Shown here: positions 1 to 10,640 of the stretch, piece by piece
Position numbering within the stretch: the first letter of the stretch is position 1
How the letters are laid out: each line of letters begins with the position of its first letter
Assembly: GCA_047967505.1 (NCBI GenBank)
Contig: CM106541.1
DNA length: 64,000 bases
Reading direction: 5' to 3' (one strand)
Source: Dipteris shenzhenensis
Taxonomy: Eukaryota; Polypodiophyta; Polypodiopsida; Gleicheniales
Notes under the pieces: generated by a model
What the model was told of the DNA's origin: nothing
Seen by the model: only the letters and a program-made list of their open reading frames with translations
Database searches by the model: none
Made by a program: the position numbers and the translations under genes

Positions 1-1
1 G

Positions 2-1252
2 ATTAGAGCCGAGGATGTGCATAAAACCACTTTCAGAAGCAGGTTTGGTCATTATGAGTTTTTGGTAATGCCCTTCGGACTTACCAATGCTCCAGCGACC
101 TTCGTCATGCTTATGAACGATTTACTACGTCCGTATATCGGAAAGTTCGTAGTACATTTTATTGACGATATCCTGATATTCAGTAAAAGTATTACTGAGC
201 ATCGTGAACACTTAAGAGTAGTGTTTAGTACTTTGAGGAAAGCCAGTCTTTATGTAAATAAGAAGAAAACTATACTGTGTATGGTTAGGCTTGAATATTT
301 AGGGTTCATAATTACTCCACAGGGAGTAGAAATGGATCCGAAGAAAGTGGCTGCAATACTAACTTGGCCAATCCCTCAGAGTCTGACCGCGTTGCCATCA
401 TTCTTGGGATTTGTCCAGTTTTATAGAAGGCATATCAAAGGATATTCCAGAATAGTATCGCCATTGACTGATCTGACCTCAGATAAAGTACCTTTTATTT
501 GGGGACAGAATCAACAAGAAAGCTTTAACACCATAAAACAAGCTATGGTCACAGGACCGGTGTTAAAAATAGTTGATCCCCAGAAACCATTGTTCCTAGA
601 AGCCGATGCAAGTGGCATTGCGGTCGGAGCAGTTCTCCTTCAAGAGGGAAGGCCAGTAGCCTTTGAAAGCAAGAAGCTTTCTCCCTCTCAAAGGAATTGG
701 CCAACTCATGAATTGGAGTTGTATGCTGTCATCCATGCTTTGAAAACATGGAGGCATTATTTGTATGGTTCAGAGTTTTATGTGGATGTGGATCATGATA
801 TTCTGAAACATTTTTGTAAACAGCCTGACTTGAGGGGCCGCCAAGCTAGGTGGGTAGAGCTCATGCAGGAGTTTAATCTAACGATTCGGTACCGAAGAGG
901 AAAAGACAATAAGGTTGCTGATGCGTTGTCTCGCATTATGCACAACCTGAGTTTCACGGTATTAGAGAGTGCTCTAATGATCGAGATAAGAGAAACTCAA
1001 AAAGTGGACGAGTTTGTCCAGAGCTTGTGGCCTAAAGCTCATGTGTTAAAACCCGGGGAAAGTGAAAAGGATGACCTGGCATCCAGAAAAGGCCAAACTT
1101 ATGCAAGATATACCATAAGGGATGGTATGCTAGTTAGAAATGGCAAGGTTGTATACCTAGTCAGAATGATCTCAGGCAGAGAGTCATTCGACAGTGCCAT
1201 GATAGCCCGTGTGCGGGACATCCAAGAGTCGAGAAGACATATGATCTCGTGA
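2..1252 (+). pseudogene. Ty3/gypsy pol, reverse transcriptase (partial) and RNase H
   Basis: The frame is open at the left edge, so the 5' part of the element lies outside the window. Reverse transcriptase motifs seen include '[14 protein letters not shown]', and the catalytic box reads 'FIDDILIFSKS', which keeps both aspartates. The thumb and connection follow ('FLGFVQFYRRHI'). RNase H follows with 'LEADASG', the 'HELELYAV' acidic position and 'VDHDILKHF', then the usual 'KVADALSR' end. The frame stops at 1250-1252 after sliding out of register near 1205-1216, where the integrase frame takes over one base away. The copy is therefore inactive as written. The family is clear; the exact clade is inferred from the downstream chromodomain-like end. 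Confidence 0.93.
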
Positions 1253-2328
1253 AGCAAGATTTCTTTTGGCCAAAGATGAAAAAGCATATTCATGAATATG
1301 TGACACGGTGTTTCTCGTGTCAGGTAAGTAAGGTCGAGCGGGTGAAGCCACCCGGACTTTTACAGCCCTTGGAAATACCACTAAGTAAGTGGGAGAGCAT
1401 TTCCATGGACTTTATAGTAGGGCTGCCTACGACGCAAGGAGGGTATGATTCTATCCTTGTGGTCGTTGATCGTCTAACCAAGATGGCTCACTTCATTCCG
1501 ACTAGAGAGTCTGTTAGTGCCCCGCAAGTGGCGGATTTGTTCATTAGACATATATTTCGTCTGCATGGATTGCCTAGATCCATAGTGTCAGACAGAGATG
1601 TTAGATTTACCAGTCATTTTTGGACAGCGGTATTTGAGACACTAAGGACTGAGTTGGGCATGAGTAGTGGGGATCATCCTGAGACGGATGGTCAGACGGA
1701 GAGAGTCAACCAAACTTTCGAGGATATGCTGAGAGCATATGTGTCATTGAGGCAACATACGTGGGACAAGTGGTTGCCATTGTTGGAGTTTGCCTACAAT
1801 GATAGAAAACATTCCTCTACTGGGTTCAGTCCGTTTGAGCTGAACTATGGTTATAGACCAGCCAATCCAACTATAGTTGGAGTACCTCAGAAAGTGCCTA
1901 GTGCCGCGAACTTTGTAGTTCAGATGCGGGAGATGCTAGCACTTGCGAGAGCTAATATCCGCCAGGCTATGGACAGAGCCAAGGTGTATGCGGATGAAAA
2001 CCGGTCTATAAGAGTATTTAAGGAAGGAGAAAAAGTTTTTCTCAGAGTTCCTTCACACTCGAAGTCACTGACTTCAGGGGAGTGTGCTAAGTTATCACCT
2101 CGATACTGTGGGCCGTGGTTAATTCTAAAGAGAATAGGCAGTGTGGCCTATAAATTAGAATTGCCACAGGGGTGTAAGGTGCACCCGGTTTTTCATGTTT
2201 CGCGCTTAAAGAAATTTTTACATACTGGTGACTCACTAATCGAAGGTGTGGTTTTGTTTCAGGAGATAGAGGATATTGCAAGGCGCAAACCAACAAGAAT
2301 CCTGGACCGAGGAACAATGCAAATATGA
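1216..2328 (+). pseudogene. Ty3/gypsy pol, integrase
   Basis: This continues the pol gene in a frame shifted relative to the reverse transcriptase part. The zinc-binding region survives as 'GHPRVEKTY' and 'CFSC', but the first histidine of the usual HHCC finger appears replaced by phenylalanine ('RESFDS'). The DDE core is intact: 'SMDFIVGLP' (first D), 'SIVSDRDVRF' (second D) and 'DGQTERVNQTF' (E). The C-terminal GPY/F-like module is seen as 'RYCGPWLILKRIG', followed by 'VHPVFHVSRLKKF'. The enzyme would insert the element's cDNA into the genome. The frame ends at 2328 before the chromodomain, because of another shift. Confidence 0.92.
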
Positions 2329-2453
2329 AATCGGAAGATACCACGGTGTTGGTTGCATGACATGGTCAGCCTCTATCCGAAGCTACTTGGGAATCCGTAT
2401 ATCAGTTGCGGAGAGTGTTCCCAGATTTTATCATCGAGGATGCTGATGTCTGA
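2329..2453 (+). pseudogene. Chromodomain-like C-terminus of the gypsy integrase (broken)
   Basis: A third frame encodes 'GQPLSEATWE' followed by 'FPDFIIEDADV' and a stop at 2451-2453. This matches the usual end of chromovirus integrases (a KW.G.P..EATWE motif). A TGA at 2358-2360 sits where the conserved tryptophan is expected, so the tail carries at least one frameshift and one nonsense change. The stop overlaps the polypurine tract. Confidence 0.75.
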
Positions 2454-2465
2454 AGAGGGAAGGAA
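2452..2465 (+). promoter_or_regulatory. Polypurine tract before the LTR
   Basis: A purine-only run (gaagagggaaggaa) lies immediately before the TG that opens the LTR. This is the expected primer site for plus-strand DNA synthesis of the upstream gypsy element. Confidence 0.75.
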
Positions 2466-2926
2466 TGTTACGCTCTAGCCGAGGTAGCATGACCTCGGAA
2501 GAATCAGTCGACATTTCCCTTAAAGGATCTATCTCTGTAATATATGTGTTTGCGCTTCATGTAAATGATCGGGAGGGATTTAATGTCAAGGTCCTTGGTG
2601 AGGGCTGATAGCACCAGACTAGGTAGATCTAAGACCAAGGGCCTAGTGCAAAGATTGTGCCTAGGGGCAAGGAATTTAATGCATCCCAAGAGAGGGGTGA
2701 AATGTTGCATTAGGAAGGCCCTATATGGATGACATGTGGCATCTAGATCTATCTAGGGAATTGGGGCTTGCTGAGGCTAGTGAGAGAAGAGAAGGTAATG
2801 ATTCACGTATGATTTGAAATGAAGATCTTTGTCTGCTTGTTAGCCTTAGCAAGATATGGCTGGGATGTGATTCACGGTGCTACTCTCGTGCTCGAAGTAG
2901 AGAACTAGTAGAGAAATTGTTTGACA
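2466..2926 (+). repeat. LTR of the gypsy element (461 bp, TG...CA)
   Basis: It starts TGTTACGC directly after a polypurine tract and ends TTTGACA two bases before a primer-binding site. It therefore has a 3'-LTR neighbour on its left and a 5'-LTR neighbour on its right. The length and the TG/CA ends are typical. The second LTR copy is not in the window, so the boundaries rest on the flanking signals only. Confidence 0.72.
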
Positions 2927-2928
2927 AT

Positions 2929-2940
2929 TGGTATCAGAGC
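2929..2940 (+). promoter_or_regulatory. Primer-binding site complementary to initiator Met tRNA
   Basis: The 12 bases TGGTATCAGAGC are the classic plant LTR-retrotransposon primer-binding site. They lie 2 bp after the LTR end. About 200 bp of leader-like sequence follows, to roughly 3136, but no gag reading frame follows it. Confidence 0.85.
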
Positions 2941-3136
2941 CGAGGCTACGAAGTGGGTTGAGAGAGCTCGTGGAGAGATCAAAGGATGTGAGCATCAAAT
3001 TGATTGGCGCGGACCTACACCAGCAGGTCGTAGAGCACAAGAGCGGGGCATGCAGGCGGTGAAGCTGGGTTGGAGCGGAAGGTTCATGGATGGTCCTGAA
3101 TTCTGGTTTCACTCTTTGATATATTTGTTAGAATAA

Positions 3137-3888
3137 GCTTTTGAGTTATTACATAGGGATAACAAGATTCACTTCTTTTGATGCACACGGCTAATCTTGC
3201 ATTCTTGATTTTTCAACACAAATTTTTATAGATATTGAAGAGGTTTGTTGAGAGATATCTCCTCCTCAATCTCTATCTTTATCAAGAACCATAGATTTGA
3301 ATTAGTTACACCAAGCTTCAAAAACTTTATTTTTTTAAAAATGTTCTTTGTCTTATACGTAGTGAGTCTTTAACCCTTCAGCTTTTCTTGCTTTAAAAAT
3401 TACTATTTTCTTTGAGTATTTTAGGCCTTTGAAAAAAAAATTAGTTGTAAAGTTCTAGCATCCCTTATTATCTAAGTGAGGTTTCATTGTATATTGTTAT
3501 CATTTTTTCAGGGAACATGTAAGATGGAATTGAAAATGAACAATATTGAAGCAAGTTACAATCTATCATCATGAACAATATTAAAAATTGACAATGATGA
3601 ATGGACCCCCCAAGTAAACAAAAAGTATTCATGGAACAAAATGCAGCCCACTAATCGGGGGAAAGGAAAGAGGATTCACAAAACCTCTCAAAACATTGGA
3701 ATAGGAGAGTTCTAGACTTTGACATGATTTTTGGGGGAAAAATAGTAAATAAGATCCATGTTTAGTATGCCTTCACACACAAGGATATTTGTATCAAAGA
3801 TGCAATTATAAGGTTTAAGATGGTAATTATTGACTGTCTCTAATTTTTGTTGTAGATGCTAACAATGAATGGAGCTCGTAGGATGCAT
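3137..3888. other. AT-rich intergenic sequence
   Basis: No coding similarity or repeat structure recognised. The retroelement leader stops near 3136 and the sequence becomes AT-rich with short homopolymer runs. Confidence 0.5.
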
Positions 3889-4461
3889 GAGCTAGGGAAG
3901 CTTAAGTATGAAGGAAGGTCACACTCCATTAGCATCAAGAACATCAAGAAGAAAAATAGAACTTTTTTAAATGGCTTGATGTTCATATTGCATGACAATG
4001 AGCTAGGGAAGCTTTATTATGAAGTTTACACTCCATTAGAATTGAAGAAAAACTAAAGACTTGATGTCCATCCTGCATGAAAATGAGGGAGATCATGGAA
4101 AACTATAACAAACTATGTTGCCTTCCTTTGATAGTCTTGAATGGCCACTTCCTAGTATAGAGATGAGTGAAGCTTATAGAACCCGAACCTTTAATGATGT
4201 GTGATCTGCCATGAAGCCAAGCACTAGTAAGAGAAATGATCCATTGGAATTGAAGAAACATGGAACTTTTTAAAAGACTCGATGTCCATCCTGCATGAAA
4301 ATGAGGGAGATCATGGAAAACTATAACAAACTATGTTGCCTTCCTTTGATAGTCTTGAATGGCCACTTCCTAGTATAGACCTGAGTGAAGGTTATAGAAC
4401 CTGAATCTTTAATGATGTGTGATCTACCATGAAGCCAAGCACTAGTGAGAGAAATGATCCA
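3889..4461. repeat. Nested tandem duplications (about 111 bp and 218 bp units)
   Basis: The segment beginning 'gagctagggaagctt' occurs at 3889 and again near 4000. A longer unit containing 'gatgtccatcctgcatgaaa' occurs at 4063 and 4281, and its end 'gaagccaagcactagt' at 4213 and 4431, giving a 218-bp period with few differences. A short open frame at 3856-4056 is a by-product of this repeat and is not supported as a gene. Confidence 0.8.
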
Positions 4462-4721
4462 CTAAATTGGTTCCTAGCATTCCCCATGCTTTGTTGATTT
4501 TTTCCAACTCTAAGCAATTAACAAGGATAAGAATAACATTACTTGCAAGGGTATATATGAGGATTGGTTACGTGAGTTGTTTGATGAATGTAAATAATAA
4601 GAACGTCTAATGCAAAAGACTTGATGCACTGTCAAAGGATTCCTATTCTATCTAGAACCCACTTCAATGTCTCATGGCACTCTTTCAGAGTCTCAAATGT
4701 TGCAAGCCACCATATATCTTT

Positions 4722-6055
4722 TTATGATTGCATTAAGAAATCTTGCTCTACTTCCTCCTTCCCTTGAACAAAGGCTAAGGCTTTATTCATAGTGCAAATG
4801 GTCACTCTCTCTAACTTGTGTTCTTTCACCAATTGAGCTTCATCCATTTTGATGACAAATATGAGATTTCCATTGCAATCTGTATAACAAAAGAGAGAAA
4901 TCGTTGGGATAAACATGATACAGGAAATGAACTAAGTAAAGTGCAATGCTATAATGGTTTTTCTCTTACCATCTTGTCTCATGCCATAGAATTTGACCAT
5001 TGTGTGTTGTAGTTTCTCAACTAAGTAGACATTGTTGAAAGCATTCATCTCAAAGATTTGCAAGCCAGATTTCTTTTCACTCTTCCAAGTCATTGTGCTC
5101 CTTATGCAATGGTACCCTCCAAGAATTCTCTTGCATGTTGGTTTGTTTCTCTCTGTGTATGTCTCACAGACCAAGGTGTGGGTAGGGGCACTGTAGACTT
5201 CTTATACTTTCCCAAAATAGTCGACTTGAAAATTTTGAAAACAAATGTGTAAGCTTCACGACTTACACCAGTAGTATCACAATTTGCAAGCATCTCCTTT
5301 GCATCCACAATATCCTTGAAGTCCTTTATCACCTCTTCAGCAACTTGCACATGTAGGCACTTGTGTCTTGGGTCCCTTAGTATCCCAATGACATCACTTG
5401 ACTTCAATAAACTAGCTAGAGAATATCAATAGTCAACATCATCCCCTTTTGTTCTTCCCATCACATCTTCCATGAAGTTCCAAGAAGAACACAAGAAAAA
5501 CTTAGTCACAAATAGTGTAGCACAAAAGATTGTAATTTCATTGGAACATTTGATAACCAACCTTGTAGCTTGGACTCTCCTCTTTCTAGCACCACCAGTG
5601 GGTGCCAATGCATCCATGTTATGTAAGCACCTTATTTTCCTATTCTTCAATCCCAAAGGTGTTTCTTTCATCTTTTGCACTCATTCTTCTGCCTTCTCTC
5701 ATTCCTTCTCTATGGCTCATTGTACTTGATTGTATATAGACCTTTCCAAGCCTTTTTTGGTTTCAACTAGCTTAAAGAGTGACTCTTCTAATTTATGTCT
5801 CTCCAAGTGCAATGAATTTTGCTCCAAGCCCAATGCTTTGGCTTTATCATGAAGATCCTCATTCTTCCTTTGAAGATCCTGCATAGAGTTATGCATTGTA
5901 ACAATGGTGCTGTTTCCTAAATGTGCTAACATCTCTGCTTGGGCTCTACGCATATTGCTTGCTTGCATAGCCATTGACTGAGCATTGTTTAACCGATTGC
6001 AATAACCAAGAAACCCTGCATATCCATTTCCAACAAACCAAGCTAGCTCATGCAC
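4722..6055 (-). pseudogene. Decayed multi-exon coding sequence of unknown family
   Basis: Several minus-strand open segments read as one broken protein. In order they are: a coiled-coil-like part (about 6055-5717, many E/K/L heptads), a basic segment (5680-5426), a segment ending 'PLPTPWSVRHTQRE' (5407-5102), a continuation in another frame (5174-4932), and a C-terminal part ending 'EEVEQDFLMQS' (about 4883-4722). A splice donor (GTAAGA) and an acceptor (TTATACAG) join the last two in frame on the minus strand. The internal shift near 5110-5130 indicates decay. I do not recognise the family. It could be a transposon-carried gene or a dead host gene. Confidence 0.45.
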
Positions 6056-6111
6056 TGTATGGAAAGGAGGGCTCTTTTGGTTGGTAGGATCTAAAGGATA
6101 TAAGGGCCCTT

Positions 6112-6695
6112 TGTTAAATTACACGGCACAGTAGAACAGAAACTCAGAACAAAGAATAGAGAGTACATAGCAAACTGAAGATGAACAAAATTTTCCTTCA
6201 ATACTGATGTAGTACAGATATTGGCTCCGTCCACCCGTGCACTCCCACAGTGGAGCTTAGATGGTGATCTAGATAGATACTAGGTGAAGAGCTACTAGTT
6301 GGAAGATCTGATCTAATGCAATGGATTGGGGAAGTTGCCTCTTTATATCTATGAGGGTAGTAGTCGGATCAATGTAGTCGGTCGAACCGACCAGTCAACC
6401 TAGTCGATGAAGCCGACCAATCAACCTAGTCGATGGAACCGACTAGTCATCCATGGAATATTCAGGGAAGATTCCCTATACCATCATCCAGGCCCCAGTA
6501 AGAATAAGGGGCTCCCACGCAATTGCCTTTCTACCATCAATGGTATCATTGATAGACCTCATCTGACATGCAAGTTAGGATCCATCCAGTGTCCCGGGCT
6601 CACACATGGCTTCTCCTCATATGGGGGCCTTACAACTTGAGCACCTTGGACCATTGGTGGTTATGAGGAGGGTGGGGCATTGAGCATATCTAGCA
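6112..6695 (-). repeat. 3' LTR of the Ty1/copia element (about 584 bp)
   Basis: On the minus strand it begins TGCTAGATATG right after the purine run GAGGGGGG (6696-6703 on the plus strand is its complement) and ends with CA at 6112-6113. It follows the copia RNase H as a 3' LTR should. The first residues differ from the usual TGTTAG only by one base. It contains the palindromic 26-bp repeat at 6377-6443. No matching 5' LTR was found above 10.6 kb. Confidence 0.7.
6377..6443. repeat. Three palindromic 26-bp repeats inside the copia LTR
   Basis: GTCGGTCGAACCGAC at 6377, GTCGATGAAGCCGAC at 6403 and GTCGATGGAACCGAC at 6429 are spaced exactly 26 bp apart. Each is a hairpin or dyad (GTCG.. / ..CGAC). 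They are separated by 'cagtcaaccta'-like spacers. Dyads of this kind in an LTR are candidate regulatory protein sites. Confidence 0.8.
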
Positions 6696-6703
6696 CCCCC
6701 CTC
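6696..6703 (-). promoter_or_regulatory. Polypurine tract of the copia element
   Basis: On the minus strand GAGGGGGG precedes the LTR start, the classic copia arrangement. Confidence 0.7.
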
Positions 6704-6832
6704 AATGTCCACTCATAGGTGAACTACCTTCTCAGCCCAATGCCATCTCTGAAGATGACCCTGAAGATGATCCTTCTCGAGTGCTTTGGTGAAGATATTT
6801 GCTCCATTTTGCTCTGTCAAACAGTAGACCAA

Positions 6833-7273
6833 TTACACTATCCCATCCTGGATCAAATTATGCACATAGTGATACTGAATCTCTATATGTTTTGTGTGTG
6901 CATGAAACACTGGATTTTTAGCAATGGCCATGCAACTTTGATTGTCGCACCTCAGCACAATTACCTCATCCTCTTGCACTCCCATGTGCCATAAGATCCT
7001 CCTCAGCCACACTACTTCACAAGTAGCAAAACATGCTGCCTTGTACTCAACCTCGGTAGAAGACAATGCCACTGTTGATTGTTTCTTACTGATCCAAGAG
7101 AAGATACCTGAACCTAAAGAGAAACAATATCTAGAAACTGATGTCCTGGAATCAACATCTCCATCCCACCAATCTGAGTCACAATGGCCAACCAAGGAAG
7201 TGCATGTACCATGAGTGATGCCATAATCAAGAGTGCCCTTCACATACTTGAGCACTGCATCCCTGCATTCCAA
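6833..7273 (-). pseudogene. Ty1/copia RNase H
   Basis: A 146-residue open segment has the copia RNase H landmarks in order: 'CDSDWWDGDVDSRTS', 'SKKQSTVALSSTEVEY', 'VVWLRRIL', 'CDNQSCMAIAKNPVFHAHT' and 'KHIEI'. The enzyme removes the RNA strand during reverse transcription. The preceding reverse-transcriptase linker (7485-7240) is in another frame, so the polyprotein is interrupted. Confidence 0.93.
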
Positions 7274-8271
7274 TGATTCTCCCGAGGCTTATTGGAGAAC
7301 TTGCTCAAAACACCAATAGCAAAACTGATGTCCAGTCTGGTGTTGCACAAATAGATGACATTGTCAACCAAGTTCCTGTACCTCCTGATGTCTGTTGGTG
7401 GTGAGGCATCCTCCATAGATAGCCTCGCATTTACCTCCATAGGTGTAGCTATCTCCTTGCACTCGGACATACCAAATGCCTTCAAGATCTCCCTTGCATA
7501 TTTCTACTGAGAGATGAAGATCTTGCTTGGCTCTTGCTAGACTTCAATCTCCAAACAATAGTGCATCAAGCCTAAGTCTCTGTCATCTCGAACTCTATGC
7601 TCAATGCCTTTCTAGTTTGTGGGATCATGTCTTCATAGTCACCTGTAATAAGGAGATCATCCACATATAGAACAATAATAGCAAATTTTCCACCTTTCCT
7701 CTACACATACAAGTTAGCATCTAAGGCACATCTTTTGAAGTTTAATTTATGAAAGAATTTGTCTATCGGTTGGTACCATGCTCTTGGGGCCTGTTTCAGC
7801 CCGTACAAAGCCTTCTTTAGCTTACATACCTTGTTCTCGGAATGGGGGGCCTCAAACCCAGGTGACTGAGCCACGTACACCTCCTCCTTGAGGTTACCAT
7901 TCAAGAATGTTGATTTAACATCCATTTGATAAACTAGCCACTGATAGTACTATGCGAATAGTGGTCATTTTGGCAATCGGAGCGAAAGATTCCTGAAAAT
8001 CAAACCCTTCAACCTGCAAAAATCCTTGCGCAACCAATCTGGCTTTATACTTTTCCATAGTCCCATCAGCCTTGTACTTTACCTTCCAAACCCACTTGGT
8101 GCCAATGATAACCTTTCTATTAGGTGGTCGATCTACTAGCTCCCAAGTTTCATTCTTCATGATGCTGTCATATTCTACTTGCATAGCATTTTTCCAATCT
8201 CGGTCTGCAAGTGCTTCCTCCAAACTCATAGGCTCCTTTACTTCTACAATAATCTTAGCCATCAAGGCCAT
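7240..8271 (-). pseudogene. Ty1/copia reverse transcriptase
   Basis: The N-terminal part (8271-7915) has 'WELVDRPPNRKVIIGTKWVW' and 'KYKARLVAQGF'. The middle (7925-7701) has '[17 protein letters not shown]' and '[14 protein letters not shown]'. The catalytic box YVDD is intact at 7667-7656. The connection (7485-7240) includes 'ATPMEVN' and 'RRYRNLVDNVIYL'. A stop follows 'DANLYV' near 7700, and there is a shift near 7920, so the gene is dead although the active site remains. Confidence 0.93.
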
Positions 8272-8340
8272 ATTGACTATGTGAGCAGAAGCCCTCCTTT
8301 GCTCCTCGATTTTCTAAGACCGCCTTGGTCCATCTGCATG

Positions 8341-9330
8341 CTACTCAATAGACATAGGCAGATGGTTATCATGGTCATAGAGCTGTCTTACCCATCGCAA
8401 CAATGGCTTTTTCGGTGGTGTAACAATAGGTTGGTGACTTATACCTTCATCATCGGATATTTCCTCCTCCTTTATAGCTCTTGGGACTGGTCCATAGTGA
8501 ATTACCTCTTCGCTTGTTGATGATAAAGTGGAAGAGCTCTTCTCTGCCTCCACTGCATGTGGCTACTCCTTGAACACCACATCACGGCTCGCTATGATCT
8601 TCTTTGCCTCTCGGTCACACAATATAAAGGCTTTCTTCTCATCACAATAGCCCAAAAAGATACATTTGGTGCTTTTTGGTTGTAGCTTATTTCTCTCTTT
8701 GTCTGGTACATGCACATAGCATTCACACCCAAACGCTTTGAAATGGGAGACAGATGGCTTCTTACCGCTGTAAGCCTCATGTGGTGTTTGCCCTTTGAGT
8801 GCCTTTGTATAGCTACAATTAAGGATGTAAACCATAGTATTGACATCCTTAGCCCAAAAGTGGTTTGGCAATCCAGCACCTTTCAACATACACCTCCCCA
8901 TCTCCACAGTGGTTCGCATTCGGTATTCAACCAACCAAATTTTGCTAAGGCGTATGTGGTGTCATCATTTGTCACTTGATTCCTTTGCTCTTGCAAAAAT
9001 CTTCAAACTCTGTAGAAACAAACTCACCACCACCATCCGATCTGATTTTCTTCACTTTTCTCCCTGTTTCATTTTCAACAAGCTATAGCCATTCTTTAAA
9101 TTTACCAAAAGCTTGAGCCTTTTCATGAAGAGAGTACACCCATATCTTCCTACTATAGTTGTCGATGATCAATAGAAAATAGGAAGATCCCCCCAAGGCC
9201 TGTGTAGGCATCTTACCCGCACAAGTCAACATGCACCAACTCTAGAGGTGCATTTGCTCTATTCTTGCTTTCTTGTGGGAATAACTTTCTCTGTTGCTTG
9301 CCCATCATGCAAGATTCACATGGTTCTTTG
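8341..9330 (-). pseudogene. Ty1/copia integrase
   Basis: In minus-strand order: a zinc-finger end 'CESCMMGKQQRKLFP', the first catalytic D in 'LELVHVDLCG', the second in 'IRSDGGGEF', the region around the third acidic residue near 8930 ('RTTVEMGRCML'), and the C-terminal core 'HFKAFGCECYVHVPDKERNK' with 'KCIFLGY'. The GKGY-like linker 'EEVIHYG...' continues to about 8341. There are several stops and shifts (for example around 8940-9120, 8560 and 8340). The second half (8934-8563) is the best preserved. Confidence 0.88.
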
Positions 9331-9609
9331 ATTTCTGCTATTGTAGGTAAGTGAGCAACCATACCTTGCTTCTGCATCTCCTTCAGCACTGCAAATCTGA
9401 TGTGGTCGAATCTTTTATGTCAAAGTCTGCTTGTGCCCAATCTAGCAGTGGCTGTAAGATCACTTCACTCTTATAGGTTGTTCCTCACTCCTGTGCCAAC
9501 AAGATTGCTAGCACTATCCAGAATTTTTGCTCCTATCTTGTTGAACCTCACCTCATGGTCAAGGTCAGTTATGGAAGCAACTGATAGCAAAATTCTCTTG
9601 ATTTTGGAA

Positions 9610-9835
9610 CATACAACACATTAGATAGTTTCTTAACATCTCCATTTATAGAAACAAATGAAACTATACATGTACCCTCAATAGGGCATTTTGCGTTATT
9701 TCCAACCGTCATAGTGATGGTTTCCTATAGAGGCTGCATGGAACAATATAGACCCTTCTTGCAAGTTATGTGATGGGAGGCACCACTATCCAACACCCAT
9801 GAATCAATGGTTGATGCTTCTTGAACTGAGGAACA
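9610..9835 (-). pseudogene. Ty1/copia protease
   Basis: The aspartic protease site reads 'WVLDSGASHHIT' with the catalytic DSG at about 9790-9776. It is followed by a cysteine/lysine segment and 'SNVLYVPK' further on, the usual copia protease order. It cleaves the Gag-Pol polyprotein in an active element. It lies between gag and integrase as expected. Confidence 0.85.
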
Positions 9836-10640
9836 CTATTCCTCAATGGCTAGAAATAGATCCAACTCTACTTTTGCTATGTTAGCTGTCTCTTTTCCCT
9901 TATCTGTCTCCTTTAGTGTAACATTCTTTTCATCTGCTTTGTTGACCAGGTAATCTGCAATCACATGGCCCTTCTTCTTGCAGTAGAAGCATTCTCCCTG
10001 AAACTTCTTGTTGCCGCCCTTCTTCTTTTTGTCACCACTAGTAGAGGACTCACCTTTGGTGGAGGAACCACCTTTGCCTTTTGCAGCAGTGGCAAAGAAT
10101 GCAGCATCCTCATTGTTGCCTCCATCTCGAGCTTTAAGCCTCAATTCCTCCTCCATAAGTAAAGCACAGAACTCCTCAAATGACAATGGTTGAGGTCTCA
10201 CCTTGAGTGTTAAGCACTGTTACCAGTCCATCAAACCTTGGTGGACATATCTAGAGACACCGCCGAGCTAGCTCTTCGCTAGTCTTTTGAATCCCATCAC
10301 CAACCATCTGGTCACGTAGATTTTTGATTTGAGACAAATAGTACTTCATGTACTCCTGATTTCTCTTTACACCATTGATATGACAAACTCACACGAAACT
10401 CTACAAGTAATTGTAAGGATATTTGTCTTCAGTCCCCTTTGAAACCTTGGGATTTGACTTTGATTGGAGTAGCCAGTTTGATGTTAATAGTAGGAAACTT
10501 GAGCTTTCTTGGTACTTGGTGATAGTAACTTGTATGGATGTGCTTAGGGCAATGTCTCTTTATCATTGAAGAAGTTGGCATCTTCCTAGTAGCCATTAGA
10601 ACCTTTGGTATTACATGCCTCAATATTTGATGATGCATAT
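9836..10640 (-). pseudogene. Ty1/copia gag
   Basis: The segment 10201-9836 contains 'LSFEEFCALLMEEELRLKA', a lysine/glycine/serine linker, and a zinc knuckle 'CFYCKKKGHVIADY', where the last cysteine of the CCHC knuckle appears replaced by tyrosine. Upstream (10638-10429), a segment with 'LKFPTINIKLATPIKV' looks like the gag N-terminus. The parts are in different frames. The Gag protein would form the particle and bind RNA. Confidence 0.8.
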
